Source of the DNA: Flaccisagitta enflata
Lineage: Eukaryota > Chaetognatha > Sagittoidea > Aphragmophora
NCBI GenBank assembly: GCA_965153355.1
Contig: OZ231126.1
Location: forward strand, 101,122,001-101,186,000
Direction of reading: 5' to 3'
Length of the DNA stretch: 64,000 bases
Below the pieces are notes generated by a model. That model was not told where the DNA came from. It saw nothing but the letters and a program-made list of their open reading frames with translations, and ran no database searches. Made by a program: the position numbers and the translations under genes. Below are positions 50,661 through 60,172 of this stretch, in pieces (within the stretch, counting starts at the first letter, position 1; each line of letters begins with the position of its first letter).

Positions 50661-51162
50661 TACATGGCTACCCCAGTCGCATTCGGAGCAGGAGCAGTGC
50701 AGGAGGTCACTAGAGCATTTGGGCAGGAGCATCAGGCTCAAAAAGCTAAAACCCCTGAAAAAGTAAAAAGGGGACCGACCAACCAACCAATCAATCAAAC
50801 GACCAATGGACCATCATGGCGGGGTGTAGCGTCACGTAGCACGCGACTAAAAAATCATAAAACAAGTGACGCGGGGTCACAATATTGTTGCGGACGGGTG
50901 GGCAGGGGCAGCCAACCCCTATCCACACCCAATGCCCCACCCAACCCCTCTTCCAACACAGACACACACACAAAAAGCTCCCAAAACGCCTGTTATCCCA
51001 CTTTTTGACTCATGTTCACGGACGGACAGATGTACCGACGGACCAACGGACGGACAAAGCCTCTTATAGAGTAAAGTTAAGTATAACCAACAGACTGATA
51101 AACCAACTGACCAACAGATGGACAAAGCGGGGTGTAGTCGCGTGCACGTGACTAAAAACAAA
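50661..51162 (-). mobile_element. Three GTCY-family copies in tandem
   Basis: Copy 1 (50661-50852) has ATGGCTACCCCAGTCGCATT and ends GCGGGGTGTAGCGTCACGTA, GCACGCGACTAAAAA. Copy 2 (50865-51078) has ACAAGTGACGCGGGGTCACA and GACAAAGCCTCTTATAGAGT. Copy 3 (51085-51160) is a head with AAAGCGGGGTGTAGTCGCGT and GCACGTGACTAAAAA. The three have different subfamily cores, so this is accumulation, not local duplication. Confidence 0.85.
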
Positions 51163-51507
51163 CTAAGAAACTTGATATTGCATTGATGAGAGACAGAAAC
51201 AATCACTCATTTATAAGAATTCTCTGAAGATACAGTTGCAAGGATTTAAGAGGTGTGAAATACTAAGACTGTCTCCAGATGCTTTTATGTTTTTAGAATA
51301 AGGTTATATTTTTGGAAATGCAAATTTATCTAATTAGAAGCCGGCTTAGAATTTCACCCAAAAAAATTCAGATTGCAAAGTCAAATTTTCTTTAAATTCA
51401 TTTTAAATCCACAATTTTTGCATCATTTTTCTTCATTTTCCCTACATTTGAGTGAGATATCAATTATCTTTCATGCAAAAATATTATCAATAGGTATGAA
51501 TAAACCT
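51163..51507. other. Unassigned spacer
   Basis: AT-rich, nothing recognised. Confidence 0.35.
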
Positions 51508-51657
51508 ATTTTTAGTCGCGGACACGCGACTCTACACCTTACCGTGTCGGTCGGTCCGTCCGTCCGTCGGTCACATTTCTAAATTCGGAGCGGTTGTGGC
51601 ATTACAGCTCCTGCCCAACCGTCCGCGACTGTATTGCCGTGTATCCGGCCTTGTTAG
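51508..51657 (+). mobile_element. GTCY-family element, compact copy
   Basis: TTTTTAGTCGCGGACACGCG, GGTCGGTCCGTCCGTCCGTC, GCTCCTGCCCAACCGTCCGC and GCCGTGTATCCGGCCTTGTT. Near-identical layout to 40106-40258. Confidence 0.9.
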
Positions 51658-52042
51658 TTAAAAAAATCATCAGTTGATGACATTAAAAATTGTCTAAAAA
51701 ATGTGTTGACTCATGCTTCCAGACCCAGATCATAAAATTGGCCCTGGTAGTCTTTTTTCTATTTTGTTTTCACTTCAGCGTCGATCAGGCTCGCCTCCAT
51801 TCACAATCGACATTTTCGGCATTCAATGTGTATTTCTACAGCATCATTTTACTCAGTAATGCCAAGTATTTTGTTACTCTGGTCAACATTTCCATGAAAA
51901 ATATATGATATCTCAAGCACATCTTTTTTAGAATAGGCGTGTTTATTGCATTAATCCACTTGTTAAAACATGATTTTTACAATAAAGATTTCAAAATGTT
52001 CCTCATTGCTGCCACTATCTTATAGCCATATTGTTCAGACTG
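51658..52042. other. Unassigned spacer
   Basis: A frame at 51690-51908 has no ATG context or motif worth calling. Nothing else seen. Confidence 0.35.
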
Positions 52043-52290
52043 AAACAAGGCCGGATACACAGCGACCCTAGTGGCATGCTGGTGGGCAGGGGCTGTATAT
52101 GAGATCAGAGCATTTGGGCAAGAGGAGTGAAACCAAAGACACAAGAAAAAACAAGGCTGGATACACGGCCACCAGTTGCGGGCAGGTGGGCAGGGGTGGA
52201 AATGCGCGCTTTTCCACTTTTCGACTCGATCATTACAGACCGACGGACGGACGGACGGACAAAGCCTCTTATAGAGTTACGTGTCTAAAA
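52043..52290 (-). mobile_element. GTCY-family element inserted in another copy
   Basis: ACAAGGCCGGATACACAGCG tail (52045) is followed by a second tail, ACAAGGCTGGATACACGGCC (52149), and then a single core and head ending CTCTTATAGAGTTACGTGTC and TAAAAAG. Confidence 0.85.
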
Positions 52291-52507
52291 AGTAAAACAC
52301 GACCAACCAGCTAACCTACCAACCTGACCAACTGACGACTAAAAACTGATAATAGTACATTTGGAGAACAAGGCCAAGAGATGTCTAACAGACCTGTCGT
52401 TTGGAGATGTAAGGATGGATGAACAGGCAAGTAGAGAGATCTCGGTAGCAGGAAGAAATATCAAAATGCAGATGCTAATTTGGTCATTGGGCAGAAGGTA
52501 CACTTAT
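52291..52507. other. Spacer
   Basis: Short CCAACCAGCTAACCTACCAA piece, otherwise unassigned. Confidence 0.35.
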
Positions 52508-52760
52508 TTTTAGTCACTGCTCCTGCCCAAATGGTCCGGTGACCTCAAATATGGCCCCTGCCCACCCGCACGCGACTTCGGTAGCCGTGTATCCGGCCTT
52601 GTTTTTAGTCGCAGACAAGCGACTCTATAAGAGGCTTTGTCCGTCCGTCCGTCGGTTGGTCGGTTGGTCTGTGGTGATCGAGTTGGAAAGTGTGAAAACG
52701 CGCATTTCTGCCCCTGCCCACCCGTCCGCGACTGGTATTGGCTGTGTATCCGGCCTTGTT
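52508..52760 (+). mobile_element. Two GTCY-family copies head to tail
   Basis: A tail with TTTTAGTCACTGCTCCTGCC and GTAGCCGTGTATCCGGCCTTGTT (52508-52612) is immediately followed by a full copy (TTTTTAGTCGCAGACAAGCG, CTATAAGAGGCTTTGTCCGT, CCCACCCGTCCGCGACTGGT, GTGTATCCGGCCTTGTTTT) to 52760. The MITE at 52761 begins where it ends. Confidence 0.85.
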
Positions 52761-53309
52761 TTCATAAGAATGTTAGGCTTCAAATCGTCAAAGATTTAAG
52801 AATATGCTAAGAACATTGGAAGGCTTCATTTCTTCAAAAATTTAAGAACATCAGGCCTAAAATCTTAGAAATCTGAGAACATTTTTTGGGAGGCTTTCTT
52901 TTAATCTTTTAATCTTTAAATACGTTTTACTATTTATGTATTTTGCTGTTAGTTGTATTAAACGATTAAGTCTTTTAACATCTGATATCAATTGTTCTTT
53001 GCAAATGGACAAACTTTGTATCTTTTCTGATTAACAAATCATGTCTCACTTTATGTCGCGTATGTATTTCTATGTTCATTGACCTTAATTTACTTAAAAC
53101 GTTTAAATCTGCTCCTTTGCTGTTTCATTGACATTTTCTTCATTTTCTCCTTAATGACAAATTCAAAACTAATTAGGAACATTCTTAATTGAGGGTTAAA
53201 AAGTGCATTTATATAAAGATCAATTTAAGAACGTTCAAGCAAGGAAACTGCAAATAATCGAGAAACATTGAAGGCTTGCTCAAAAAATGACGTTCTTATA
53301 AAAAAAGTG
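52761..53309. mobile_element. TA-type MITE, left end truncated
   Basis: ATAAGAATGTTAGGCTTCAA to GACGTTCTTATAAAAAAAGTG (53309), then TA. It keeps TTTA once at 53089-53092, where the copy at 28348 was hit by the 6.1-kb transposon. The left terminus was replaced by a GTCY element. Confidence 0.85.
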
Positions 53310-53311
53310 TA

Positions 53312-53512
53312 TGACAAGTGCAGAAGGGTGGGCAGAGGCATCAAACCCCTAGCCTCACCCGCCCCCACACATTCATAAAAACAACTGCAACATCATAAAT
53401 TCGCGTTTTTCGCGTTTTCTACTCAATCATGACAGACCATCTGACGGACCGATGGACCGACGGGCCGATGGACGGACAATGCCTTTTATAGAACTGTGTC
53501 TGCAGCTAAAAA
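53312..53512 (-). mobile_element. GTCY-family copy
   Basis: GACAAGTGCAGAAGGGTGGG tail remnant, GACGGACCGATGGACCGACG core and a degenerate head, GAACTGTGTCTGCAGCTAAA. Confidence 0.75.
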
Positions 53513-53561
53513 TGAAGACCGCCCTGAATGAGTGTGATATCTTACTATACTTGGATTAAGA

Positions 53562-53707
53562 ACAAGGCCAAATACACGGCAATCCAGTCGCGGATGGTTG
53601 GGCAGGAGCAGTACTGCGAATCCGCTCGGAATTCAAAAATGTGACGGACCGACGGACCTACCGACGGACCAACACGGCAAGGTGTAGAGTCGCGTGTCTG
53701 CGACTAA
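53562..53707 (-). mobile_element. GTCY-family element, compact copy
   Basis: AACAAGGCCAAATACACGGC, CAGTCGCGGATGGTTGGGCA, GACGGACCTACCGACGGACC and AGAGTCGCGTGTCTGCGACTAAAAA-like head. It is the reverse-orientation version of 40106-40258. Confidence 0.9.
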
Positions 53708-54200
53708 AAACAAGGCCAACACCTTACAGCCCCGTGCGGTTGACAAGGGCATAAGACCATAAGTCCAAAAGACTAAAAGTCCAAAATACTTAGGGCGTGT
53801 TTCTAGTGAAGACGAAAAACGCGTTTGTTCACGTGAATGGCGATAACAGTGTGAACACATATTCAAGAATTTCAACTGTCCCACGAGGGAGTGAGCGAAG
53901 TGAGTGAGCGAGCCCGTGAATGGAGCGAGCAAAGCGAGCATAGCGAAGAGGGAGTGAGCGGTGCAAGCGAACGAACGTAGCGAGCAACCAAGTGGCCTGT
54001 TCAAAACGCGATCGTCTTTGACTAGAAACGCCCCCTAAAAGTCCTAGTCTAATATGACATAACATCATTTAGAATGACTTAAAATGATGTGAAACAATTT
54101 AAAACAATGAAAAGTAGTAAAGCGTTATGGACCAACAGACGGGCGGACAGACGGGCAGACGAACAGAGCAGGTCATAGAGTCGCGTTCACGCGTCTAAAA
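53700..54200 (-). mobile_element. GTCY TGACTTA-core element containing repeat C
   Basis: The tail ACAAGGCCAACACCTTACAG (53703), then repeat C (53800-54030), then CTAGTCTAATATGACATAAC decamers, a GACGGGCGGACAGACGGGCA core and the head GTCATAGAGTCGCGTTCACG, GCGTCTAAAAA. Repeat C has therefore inserted in, or been captured by, this copy. Confidence 0.75.
53800..54030 (-). repeat. Dispersed repeat C, copy 3
   Basis: CGTGTTTCTAGTGAAGACGA, AACACATATTCAAGAATTTC, CCACGAGGGAGTGAGCGAAG, AAAGCGAGCATAGCGAA, GCAACCAAGTGGCC. It ends CTAGAAACGCCCC, which pairs with CGTGTTTCTAG at its start as a short inverted repeat. Confidence 0.85.
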
Positions 54201-54227
54201 AGTTACTTTGCGATTCTGGTCTCACCA

Positions 54228-54522
54228 AAAAAATTGGGTTCTGTCGAGACGCGTAGTCGTAAATCGTTACGTTAAGCGTTGCAGTACACGGTGCATCCAA
54301 AGAATCGATACTGGCGCAAAACGTGACAATATCCTTTGCATCCAATTGCAGTGAGGGCTTCTCCGCCTTGGTGATCGTATAAACGAGCTTTGCTTTCGTC
54401 ATTGTGTTCATTTGTTGCAAGTCCATAATCGATGTGAATGCGACAATATTCATGAATTCAAAAGTACGCAACAAAAAACAAATTTGAAATACATCTGCGG
54501 TCTGTCGTTTTTTTTCTGGCAA
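54228..54522 (-). CDS. Possible coding exon with GTGAGA donor
   Basis: Minus strand. A frame from ATG at 54522 (MPEKKRQTADVFQICFLLRT) continues through VYTITKAEKPSLQLDAKDIV, TFCASIDSLDAPCTATLNVT and IYDYASRQNPIFL, and meets ATTTTTTTG|GTGAGA, a strong donor, at about 54228. Possible acceptors (TTTTGCCAG, CGACAG, ACCGCAG) lie at its start. The sequence is not repetitive and its composition is protein-like. I do not recognise a family; the alternating hydrophobic pattern of the second half could be a beta-sandwich. It lies between a GTCY element and repeat D. Confidence 0.3.
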
Positions 54523-54587
54523 AACTTAAGGTGCCTGCTTGGAGATCGTTACGAATGTTCTGCAAATTCTCGGTAAACCATAAATAT

Positions 54588-54720
54588 ACGAGCAAATTCT
54601 TCGATACTTTCTCCGCTCAAGTAGCTGAGAGGCTTGATTCTGGAATAGTCTTGGGAATGCAATAGACTCATATATGGAATATTCTTCTACATGGAATACT
54701 ATCATAGTGAGATCATGCCA
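54588..54720 (-). repeat. Dispersed repeat D, copy 2
   Basis: Reverse complement of 43745-43902. The minus-strand frame reads MSLLHSQDYSRIKPLSYLSG then ESIEEFARIFMVYREFAEHS and a stop. Confidence 0.75.
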
Positions 54721-54844
54721 CCCACTGTTGTCGCACCTAAAAATATTTTTTTCATCTTTAAACCATTGAGTGTGTGGGAAGTTTCCAATGGGAACAGGCT
54801 AAAGGATTGTGACCCAACATACACAAGTGATGGGGATGCTGAAG
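54721..54844. other. Spacer
   Basis: Nothing recognised. Confidence 0.35.
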
Positions 54845-55068
54845 TACAACAAGTGACGCAGGGTAACAATATCATTTTGGATGGGTGGGCAAGGGCATAC
54901 AACCCCCATCCATACCCTCTCCTACCCCATGCTCACTCACACACACAAACATTCACAAATGTATCATCATAAATGCACATTTTCGCACTCTTAACATGAG
55001 CATGACCAACGGACCAATGGACCGACAAAGCCTCTTTTAGAAGTTTGTGTCCGCAACTAAAAATCACT
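54845..55068 (-). mobile_element. GTCY-family copy
   Basis: CAACAAGTGACGCAGGGTAA, GATGGGTGGGCAAGGGCATA, GACCAACGGACCAATGGACC, GACAAAGCCTCTTTTAGAAG and TTTGTGTCCGCAACTAAAAA. Confidence 0.85.
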
Positions 55069-55154
55069 GGAAAAAACGGAAAAAACGGTGGTGGAAATGA
55101 AAAATCGCCGAAAATTGGTGGTGATTGAAAATCCAAGTCACTCCCAACCTTATC

Positions 55155-55315
55155 GGTCGGTCAGTCCGTTGGTTGGTCGGTCCGCGTTAGCTTTTTCCGC
55201 GTTTACAGGCGGTTTTTGCGTTACTGCTCCTGCCTAATTACTCAAATCACCCTTTTTTATCACTGCCCCTACCCACCCGCACGCGACTTCAGTAGCCGTG
55301 TAAACGGCCTTGTTT
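55155..55315 (+). mobile_element. GTCY-family copy lacking the hairpin head
   Basis: GGTCGGTCAGTCCGTTGGTT core, CTGCCCCTACCCACCCGCAC and GCGACTTCAGTAGCCGTGTA, AACGGCCTTGTT. Confidence 0.85.
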
Positions 55316-55720
55316 ATCTCATATTTAGTCTAATCTTGTTTGTGTGTGTCCCTCTCTCTTCTTGATACCAGTAAAAGCGGCTCTCACCGACTGGAAAAAA
55401 TCATAAAATTGTTTTTGTTCTTTTATGCTCCTTCTCTCTCCTCATTATCGGGAAAAAAGTCGAAGTCAGTCTTCGACTTTTTGACATATTCGAGAAATAG
55501 GGTATTCATTTTCTTATGGGAAAGTTGGGAATCTCAACCGACCAATTGGGGCCTCCGATGAAATTGAAAGGCTAAGTAAATTTGATAATTTTCTTTCATA
55601 TGGCGCCAAGCAGAATGCTCTACGGCAAATATTTTTTGCGTTATGAATTTTTGAAGATTTACTTACGGAAGTTTTTTTTTTGATTTTTTATGATTTTCAG
55701 TAGGATCAATAAAGGAGTGT
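55316..55720. other. Unassigned stretch
   Basis: GAAGTCAGTCTTCGACTTTT forms a small hairpin at 55462-55480. No gene. Confidence 0.4.
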
Positions 55721-55724
55721 ATTT

Positions 55725-56125
55725 AAGTTTGTTTGAGCATGCAAATACAAGAAAACATGTTTATGAGCATAACTGCTCATCTGTGAGGGTGATTTTGAGC
55801 ATTTTAGCTCATTTAGCTCAGTCTGTTTTTTTTATTTAGAATGCGATAAATGAATAAATGTTTATATACATGTTTGAGCATGCAAATACAAGAAAGCATG
55901 TCAGTGAGCAAAGCTGTGGGTGTTTTTGATTATTCTAGCTCATTTAGCTCATTTAGCTCATTTAGCTCAGTTTTTTTTTCCTTGGGATAAATGAATAAAT
56001 GTTTTGATGTGAGCATGCAAATACAAGAAAGCATGTCAGTGAGCATAGCTGGTTGTCTGCTCAAATGATTTTAAAAATTTTAGCTCATCTAGCTCATTTG
56101 GCTCAGTCATATTTTTCTCTGATTT
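55725..56125. repeat. Three tandem approximately 140-bp units (GAGCATGCAAATACAAGAAA)
   Basis: GAGCATGCAAATACAAGAAA at 55735, 55875 and 56012, each followed by CATGT..(G/A)TGAGCA(T/A)A and then (TTTAGCTCA)n, CAGT, poly-T and (in the first two) GATAAATGAATAAATG. No coding content. Confidence 0.9.
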
Positions 56126-56254
56126 TCAGTGCCATCAATACATACAATTGTCCCTGATTTGATCTAACAAATAAAAAGATTTGCAGTGACTGAAAACAAA
56201 AACCTGGTGAAAAGTGACTTTTTCCTCACGGCACAGCCATTACTGGTATTCACA

Positions 56255-56520
56255 GGTTTGTGTGTGTGTGTGTGTGTGTGTGTCTGTGTGTGTGTGTCTC
56301 TCCTGCCTCCTTCCTCCTTTCTCCTCTCTCCCCCTCTCCCTCTCTCCCTCTCCCCCTCCCTCCTCTCCTCCCTTCTCCTCTCCTCCCTCTTCCCTCTCCC
56401 TCTCTCCCTCCCTCCCTCCTCTCTCTCTCTTCCTCTCCCTCCCTCTCCCTCCTTCCCTCCTATCTCCCTCTCCTCCTCTCTCTCCCACGCCTCCCTCCCT
56501 CCTCCCACCCTCTATGCCCT
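56255..56520. repeat. (GT)n and (CCCT)n pyrimidine-rich tract
   Basis: GT run to about 56297, then irregular CTCCCTCTCC-type repeats to 56515. Ser/Pro/Leu frames and their mirror Glu/Arg/Gly frames are artefacts. Confidence 0.95.
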
Positions 56521-57130
56521 CTGCTGAACTTATTTTTGTTTTTATTTAGGGCCAAAAATTGAGATCAATGAAAAATATAGATCTCTGAGAAAAATGCGGA
56601 AAATGTGAAAAATAAAAAAGATTAAAAAATTCTTAGCGCCTAAAGTATTGGTCCCACAGTGCCCTGCTTTTTTCCAGTAGGTGTAAAAAAGTGCCCTCTT
56701 CCACCCTGTACCAATTTCATCCCCAGCCTCGGGCGAGCCTAGTTCTGACTCAACTTGCTCAAATTGTCTCAAGCGAAAAAGGGAAACATTAATTCCTAAC
56801 CCAGAACTCAAAAAATCAAAAAACGTTTTTCGATTTTTTTTCCAATTAACTCTCTCACATTCATTTTGTCTCTTTGTCATATTCATTCTGTCTCTTTCTC
56901 ATATTCCTTATGTCTCTTTGTCTCTCTCTTTTTCTCTCTTTTTCTCCATTTAACGTTTGTCGTGTTCAATTTGCTCCCCTTCATCCCTCTTTTTAGGCAA
57001 TTAAAGAGTCTTTCTTTTATTTGCCTAGAACTAATATAAGCTTGAAAACCACTGAATTTTGATCGCTTTTATGATATTTGATGACTTGATTTGATTTGAT
57101 GATGATTTGATGAGGGTGGATGACTGAATG
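56521..57130. other. Unassigned stretch
   Basis: Contains a TCTCATATTC.T.TGTCTCTTTG tandem at 56875-56940. No gene supported. Confidence 0.4.
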
Positions 57131-57149
57131 ATGTTTTGATGAGGGTGGG

Positions 57150-57182
<33 letters not shown>

Positions 57183-57200
57183 GATGAGGGTGGATGACTG
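57095..57200. repeat. (GAT)n and GATTTGATGAGGGTGGATGA duplication
   Basis: GATTTGATGAGGGTGGATGA occurs at 57102 and 57178, flanking a (GAT)n run at 57148-57180. Confidence 0.9.
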
Positions 57201-57254
57201 AATGCAAATACATAACCTTGGTGAGTATTTCATGACATGTCAATTTCTACTATG

Positions 57255-57872
57255 TACTATCTTGGTCAAAATAAGAGTCCTCGCAATTGAATTAAGTTCT
57301 TAAACCTTGAATATTGATAAAAAAGACCCTGTTTTCTTATTACAGAAGTTTATTTTAACATATTTTTGCACTAGATATTGCTTGTATAGTGATTTTTATA
57401 GTGTCAAAGAGCAGCATCACTGATTTGCGTGTGACAGGTTTCTCATCTGTTTTATCTGTTTCTGCCACTTTGGTTTTATGGTGAGGCTTGTACTAATTTT
57501 ATTGTAAAATCTAAACAATTTGAGCAAATGAGCTCTGCTTGGTGGCAAATGAAAGCTCTTTTGAAGCTCTTTACAAAAGTCACCAATTTTCCTATGTTTC
57601 AATAATCTCTATGTATAGAAAATATCCAAAAGAAACTGCTGGAATTTCAAAAAAAACGTAAATCAATGATTTTTACTTTAGAAATCAAAATGAATCATTT
57701 TACTCTTTCTGCTGTAAAATCTATACGAATTGAGCCACAAAGGCCTACCTGGTGGCATTAGATCGCATTTTCGCAGAGCTTTCTAATGGTCACCAATTTT
57801 TATGAGTTTTTTTTAATAATCTGGCTACAATGTAAGAAAATATGGGGGACTCTTATTTTGACCAAGATAGTA
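57255..57872. mobile_element. MITE with TACTATCTTGGTCAAAATAAGAGTCC ends
   Basis: TACTATCTTGGTCAAAATAA at 57255 and TTATTTTGACCAAGATAGTA ending at 57872 are perfect inverted termini; the TA is either the outermost base pair or the duplication. Two direct repeats of about 135 bp inside (57480-57627 and 57705-57842) share TGTAAAATCTA.AC.AATTGAGC and TCACCAATTTT. No transposase; a Tc1/mariner-type non-autonomous element is likely. Confidence 0.85.
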
Positions 57873-57958
57873 TGCAAATGTATTATTCAGTGTGTCTTGG
57901 TCTTGGTCTTTTATTTTACTTTCTTTCTTTCTTCTTTTTTCAAGTTTATAATTTATTT

Positions 57959-58257
<299 letters not shown>

Positions 58258-58352
58258 GTGTCCCGACAACTTTGGTGTCCCGACAACAGGGACTTCCATG
58301 GAAGTCCCGGAAGTCCCTCCTCCTACGCCGCTGGCTCGCACCCACCTGCACG

Positions 58353-58356
<4 letters not shown>
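58258..58356. repeat. GGTGTCCCGACAAC duplication and GTCY tail remnant
   Basis: GGTGTCCCGACAACTTTGGT and GGTGTCCCGACAACAGGGAC, then GACTTCCATGGAAGTC (a palindrome), and GCACCCACCTGCACGCGACT, a GTCY tail piece. Confidence 0.7.

Positions 58357-58430
<74 letters not shown>
58357..58430. repeat. (CT)n microsatellite leading to CCTCAG
   Basis: CT run directly followed by TTCCTCAG at 58429-58436, an ideal 3' splice arrangement. Confidence 0.95.
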
Positions 58431-58432
<2 letters not shown>

Positions 58433-58436
58433 TCAG

Positions 58437-58616
58437 GACAACGGTTCAAGAGATGGTGTTCTTTCTGATGAGTACAATCGTCATTGCTGCCCCCCGGAGG
58501 ACGACCATGCAAACCGCGAAGAATTACTCGACACTGACTACGCACCGGCAGGCAACATGGAATTACCGATGGGCGCCGTAATTTTCCGCTGGAGCTCAAA
58601 GAGGATCTCAAAGTAG
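58437..58616 (+). CDS. Possible coding exon after (CT)nCAG
   Basis: Directly after the acceptor one frame is open for 59 codons: DNGSRDGVLSDEYNRHCCPP, EDDHANREELLDTDYAPAGN, MELPMGAVIFRWSSKRISK and a stop. It is acidic and hydrophilic, then ends in a hydrophobic-basic tail. Composition is protein-like and not repetitive. Unrecognised. Further exon-like pieces at 58653 and 58877 follow within 300 bases, so the region may be the 3' end of a short gene or transposon ORF. Confidence 0.3.
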   Translation, partial: DNGSRDGVLSDEYNRHCCPPEDDHANREELLDTDYAPAGNMELPMGAVIFRWSSKRISK

Positions 58617-58652
58617 TCTCTCCTTTGTTCATTGGTACAAGCGGAATTTCAG

Positions 58653-58803
58653 TCAGAAACTGAAGACAATCTTCTGTTTCAAGACAACCCCGAAAGCAAG
58701 GAAGATGGCGAAGGTGAGAGAAAGAGAGAAAGAGAGAAAGAGAATCAGCTAGGCAGAAAGGAAGAAAGGTTGGCAAGAAGGCGGAACAGAAAAACGCGGG
58801 AAG
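58653..58803 (+). CDS. Possible basic exon, GAAG|GTGA donors
   Basis: GCGGAATTTCAG precedes SETEDNLLFQDNPESKEDGE, then a Lys/Arg/Glu-rich stretch (GERKREREKENQLGRKEERL, ARRRNRKTRE). Two in-phase donors exist: GCGAAG|GTGAGA at 58713 and GGGAAG|GTGAAA at 58803. The basic stretch recalls exon 1 of the transposon at 29664, though low complexity limits this. Not recognised. Confidence 0.25.
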
Positions 58804-58876
58804 GTGAAATATATTGCTACATCATATTTCTGCCTGTCCTGTCTGAAAATCTGACCATCTTTTTCTGTTTCTTTAG

Positions 58877-58947
58877 GAGCTCCAATTGACGGAAGACTGG
58901 GCATTGCAGTCAGTCGTCTCTCAGCCGGCAATGCCGGCATTCATTGA
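58877..58947 (+). CDS. Possible terminal exon after TTTCTGTTTCTTTAG
   Basis: A near-consensus acceptor precedes 58877. Joined to either donor upstream (phase 1) it reads GAPIDGRLGIAVSRLSAGNA, GIH and a stop at 58945-58947. An alternative frame is open to 58972. This is inference from splice signals. Confidence 0.2.
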
Positions 58948-59139
58948 GCGTTCAGCATTCGGAGGAGAAAGATGAGGACAAGCGCTACTCCAACTACGTC
59001 CGACTACGGCGACTACGAGCATAGGGACTCGCCTGGACACTGAAATTTTGAATTATCGACCTAGTTATTCATTGCGTCTTATACATATATCATTAATGCA
59101 TCACAATTCCAGCGAGGAAAAGTGAAAGTTTTTTGTCCG
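58948..59139. other. Spacer
   Basis: (CGACTACGG)-like short repeats at 59000-59020, otherwise nothing. Confidence 0.35.
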
Positions 59140-59292
59140 TCTTTAGTCGCTGACATGACTCTACTCTACTCCTTGGTCTATTGGTCGATCCGTCCATCCA
59201 TCCGTCAAGCATTTCTGAATTTCAAGCGGTTTTTGCCTTACTGCCCTTGGCCAACCGTCCGCAACGCTGGTGCCGTGTATCCGGCCTTATTC
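59140..59292 (+). mobile_element. GTCY-family element, compact diverged copy
   Basis: CTTTAGTCGCTGACATGACT head, GATCCGTCCATCCATCCGTC core, TGGCCAACCGTCCGCAACGC and GTGCCGTGTATCCGGCCTTA tail. Confidence 0.85.
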
Positions 59293-59944
59293 ATAGTGGA
59301 GTATGCAAATATTTGTATGCAAAGTAGACCTGATGGCGTTATGTTCTATACTTGGTTACACAATGTAGCTATGAAGCTGCTGAACTCAAATCATTAACAA
59401 ACAGCAACATTTAGGCAGTGGCTGTTAGTCCATACCTATTTTTAGCCGCTATGTACGGCGTCCAGGAATGAACCCTAGGTCGAAAAAAATGGTCAAGACT
59501 CCTGACTAGGTGAAGTTATGATGCATTAGCTACAAATTAAAGACAAAAATTTTTAAAAAATGGCTAGGAAAAATTGAATTTAAAGTCCAATAGCAGCAAA
59601 AAAAAAAAGGAATTTCATGCATTTTTAAACAAAAAAATGTATCTATAATTTAAAGAAATAAAAAGAATCTATAAAAAGTGTGGCAACAGTTGCTATGTAA
59701 ATGCTTTTACCCCATAAAGTAAGTTTTGAGTGTTCCACTACAAATGATAGTTGAAAAAATTAGTTTAAAACAGTATATTTTTTTCAGCCCATTTTTGTTC
59801 AAACTACTTTCAAAAACTTGATAACCTTAAAAAATATTTAACAAATATCAAAATACACATGCTTTGATCTTTACTAGCTAGTTTTAAAAAATACTTTGCC
59901 TATTAGAACCTAGAACTTAAAACAACTTATTTAAGAACAGTTTT
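59293..59944. other. Unassigned AT-rich stretch
   Basis: No gene or repeat partner recognised. Confidence 0.35.
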
Positions 59945-60172
59945 TAGCTGTTCAAGTCGCGTGCACGCGACTCTACACCCCACTTTGTCGGTTGGTCAGT
60001 CGGTCGGTCGGTTGGTCGATCACACTTTACTTTTTTATCAATTTTATTTCTTTAGGTCATTTTAGGTCATATATTCTGAGTCATTCTAAGTTATTCTAAG
60101 TCATTCTAAGTCATTCTAAGTCATTATAAATGTAAGTCTCGCACGCGACTTATAGGTGTTGGCCTTGTTTTG
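59945..60172 (+). mobile_element. GTCY-family element, short TGACTTA-core variant
   Basis: TTCAAGTCGCGTGCACGCGA head with the perfect palindrome, GGTCAGTCGGTCGGTCGGTT core, TCATTCTAAGTCATTCTAAG decamers, and the tail CGCACGCGACTTATAGGTGT, TGGCCTTGTTTT. Confidence 0.9.
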
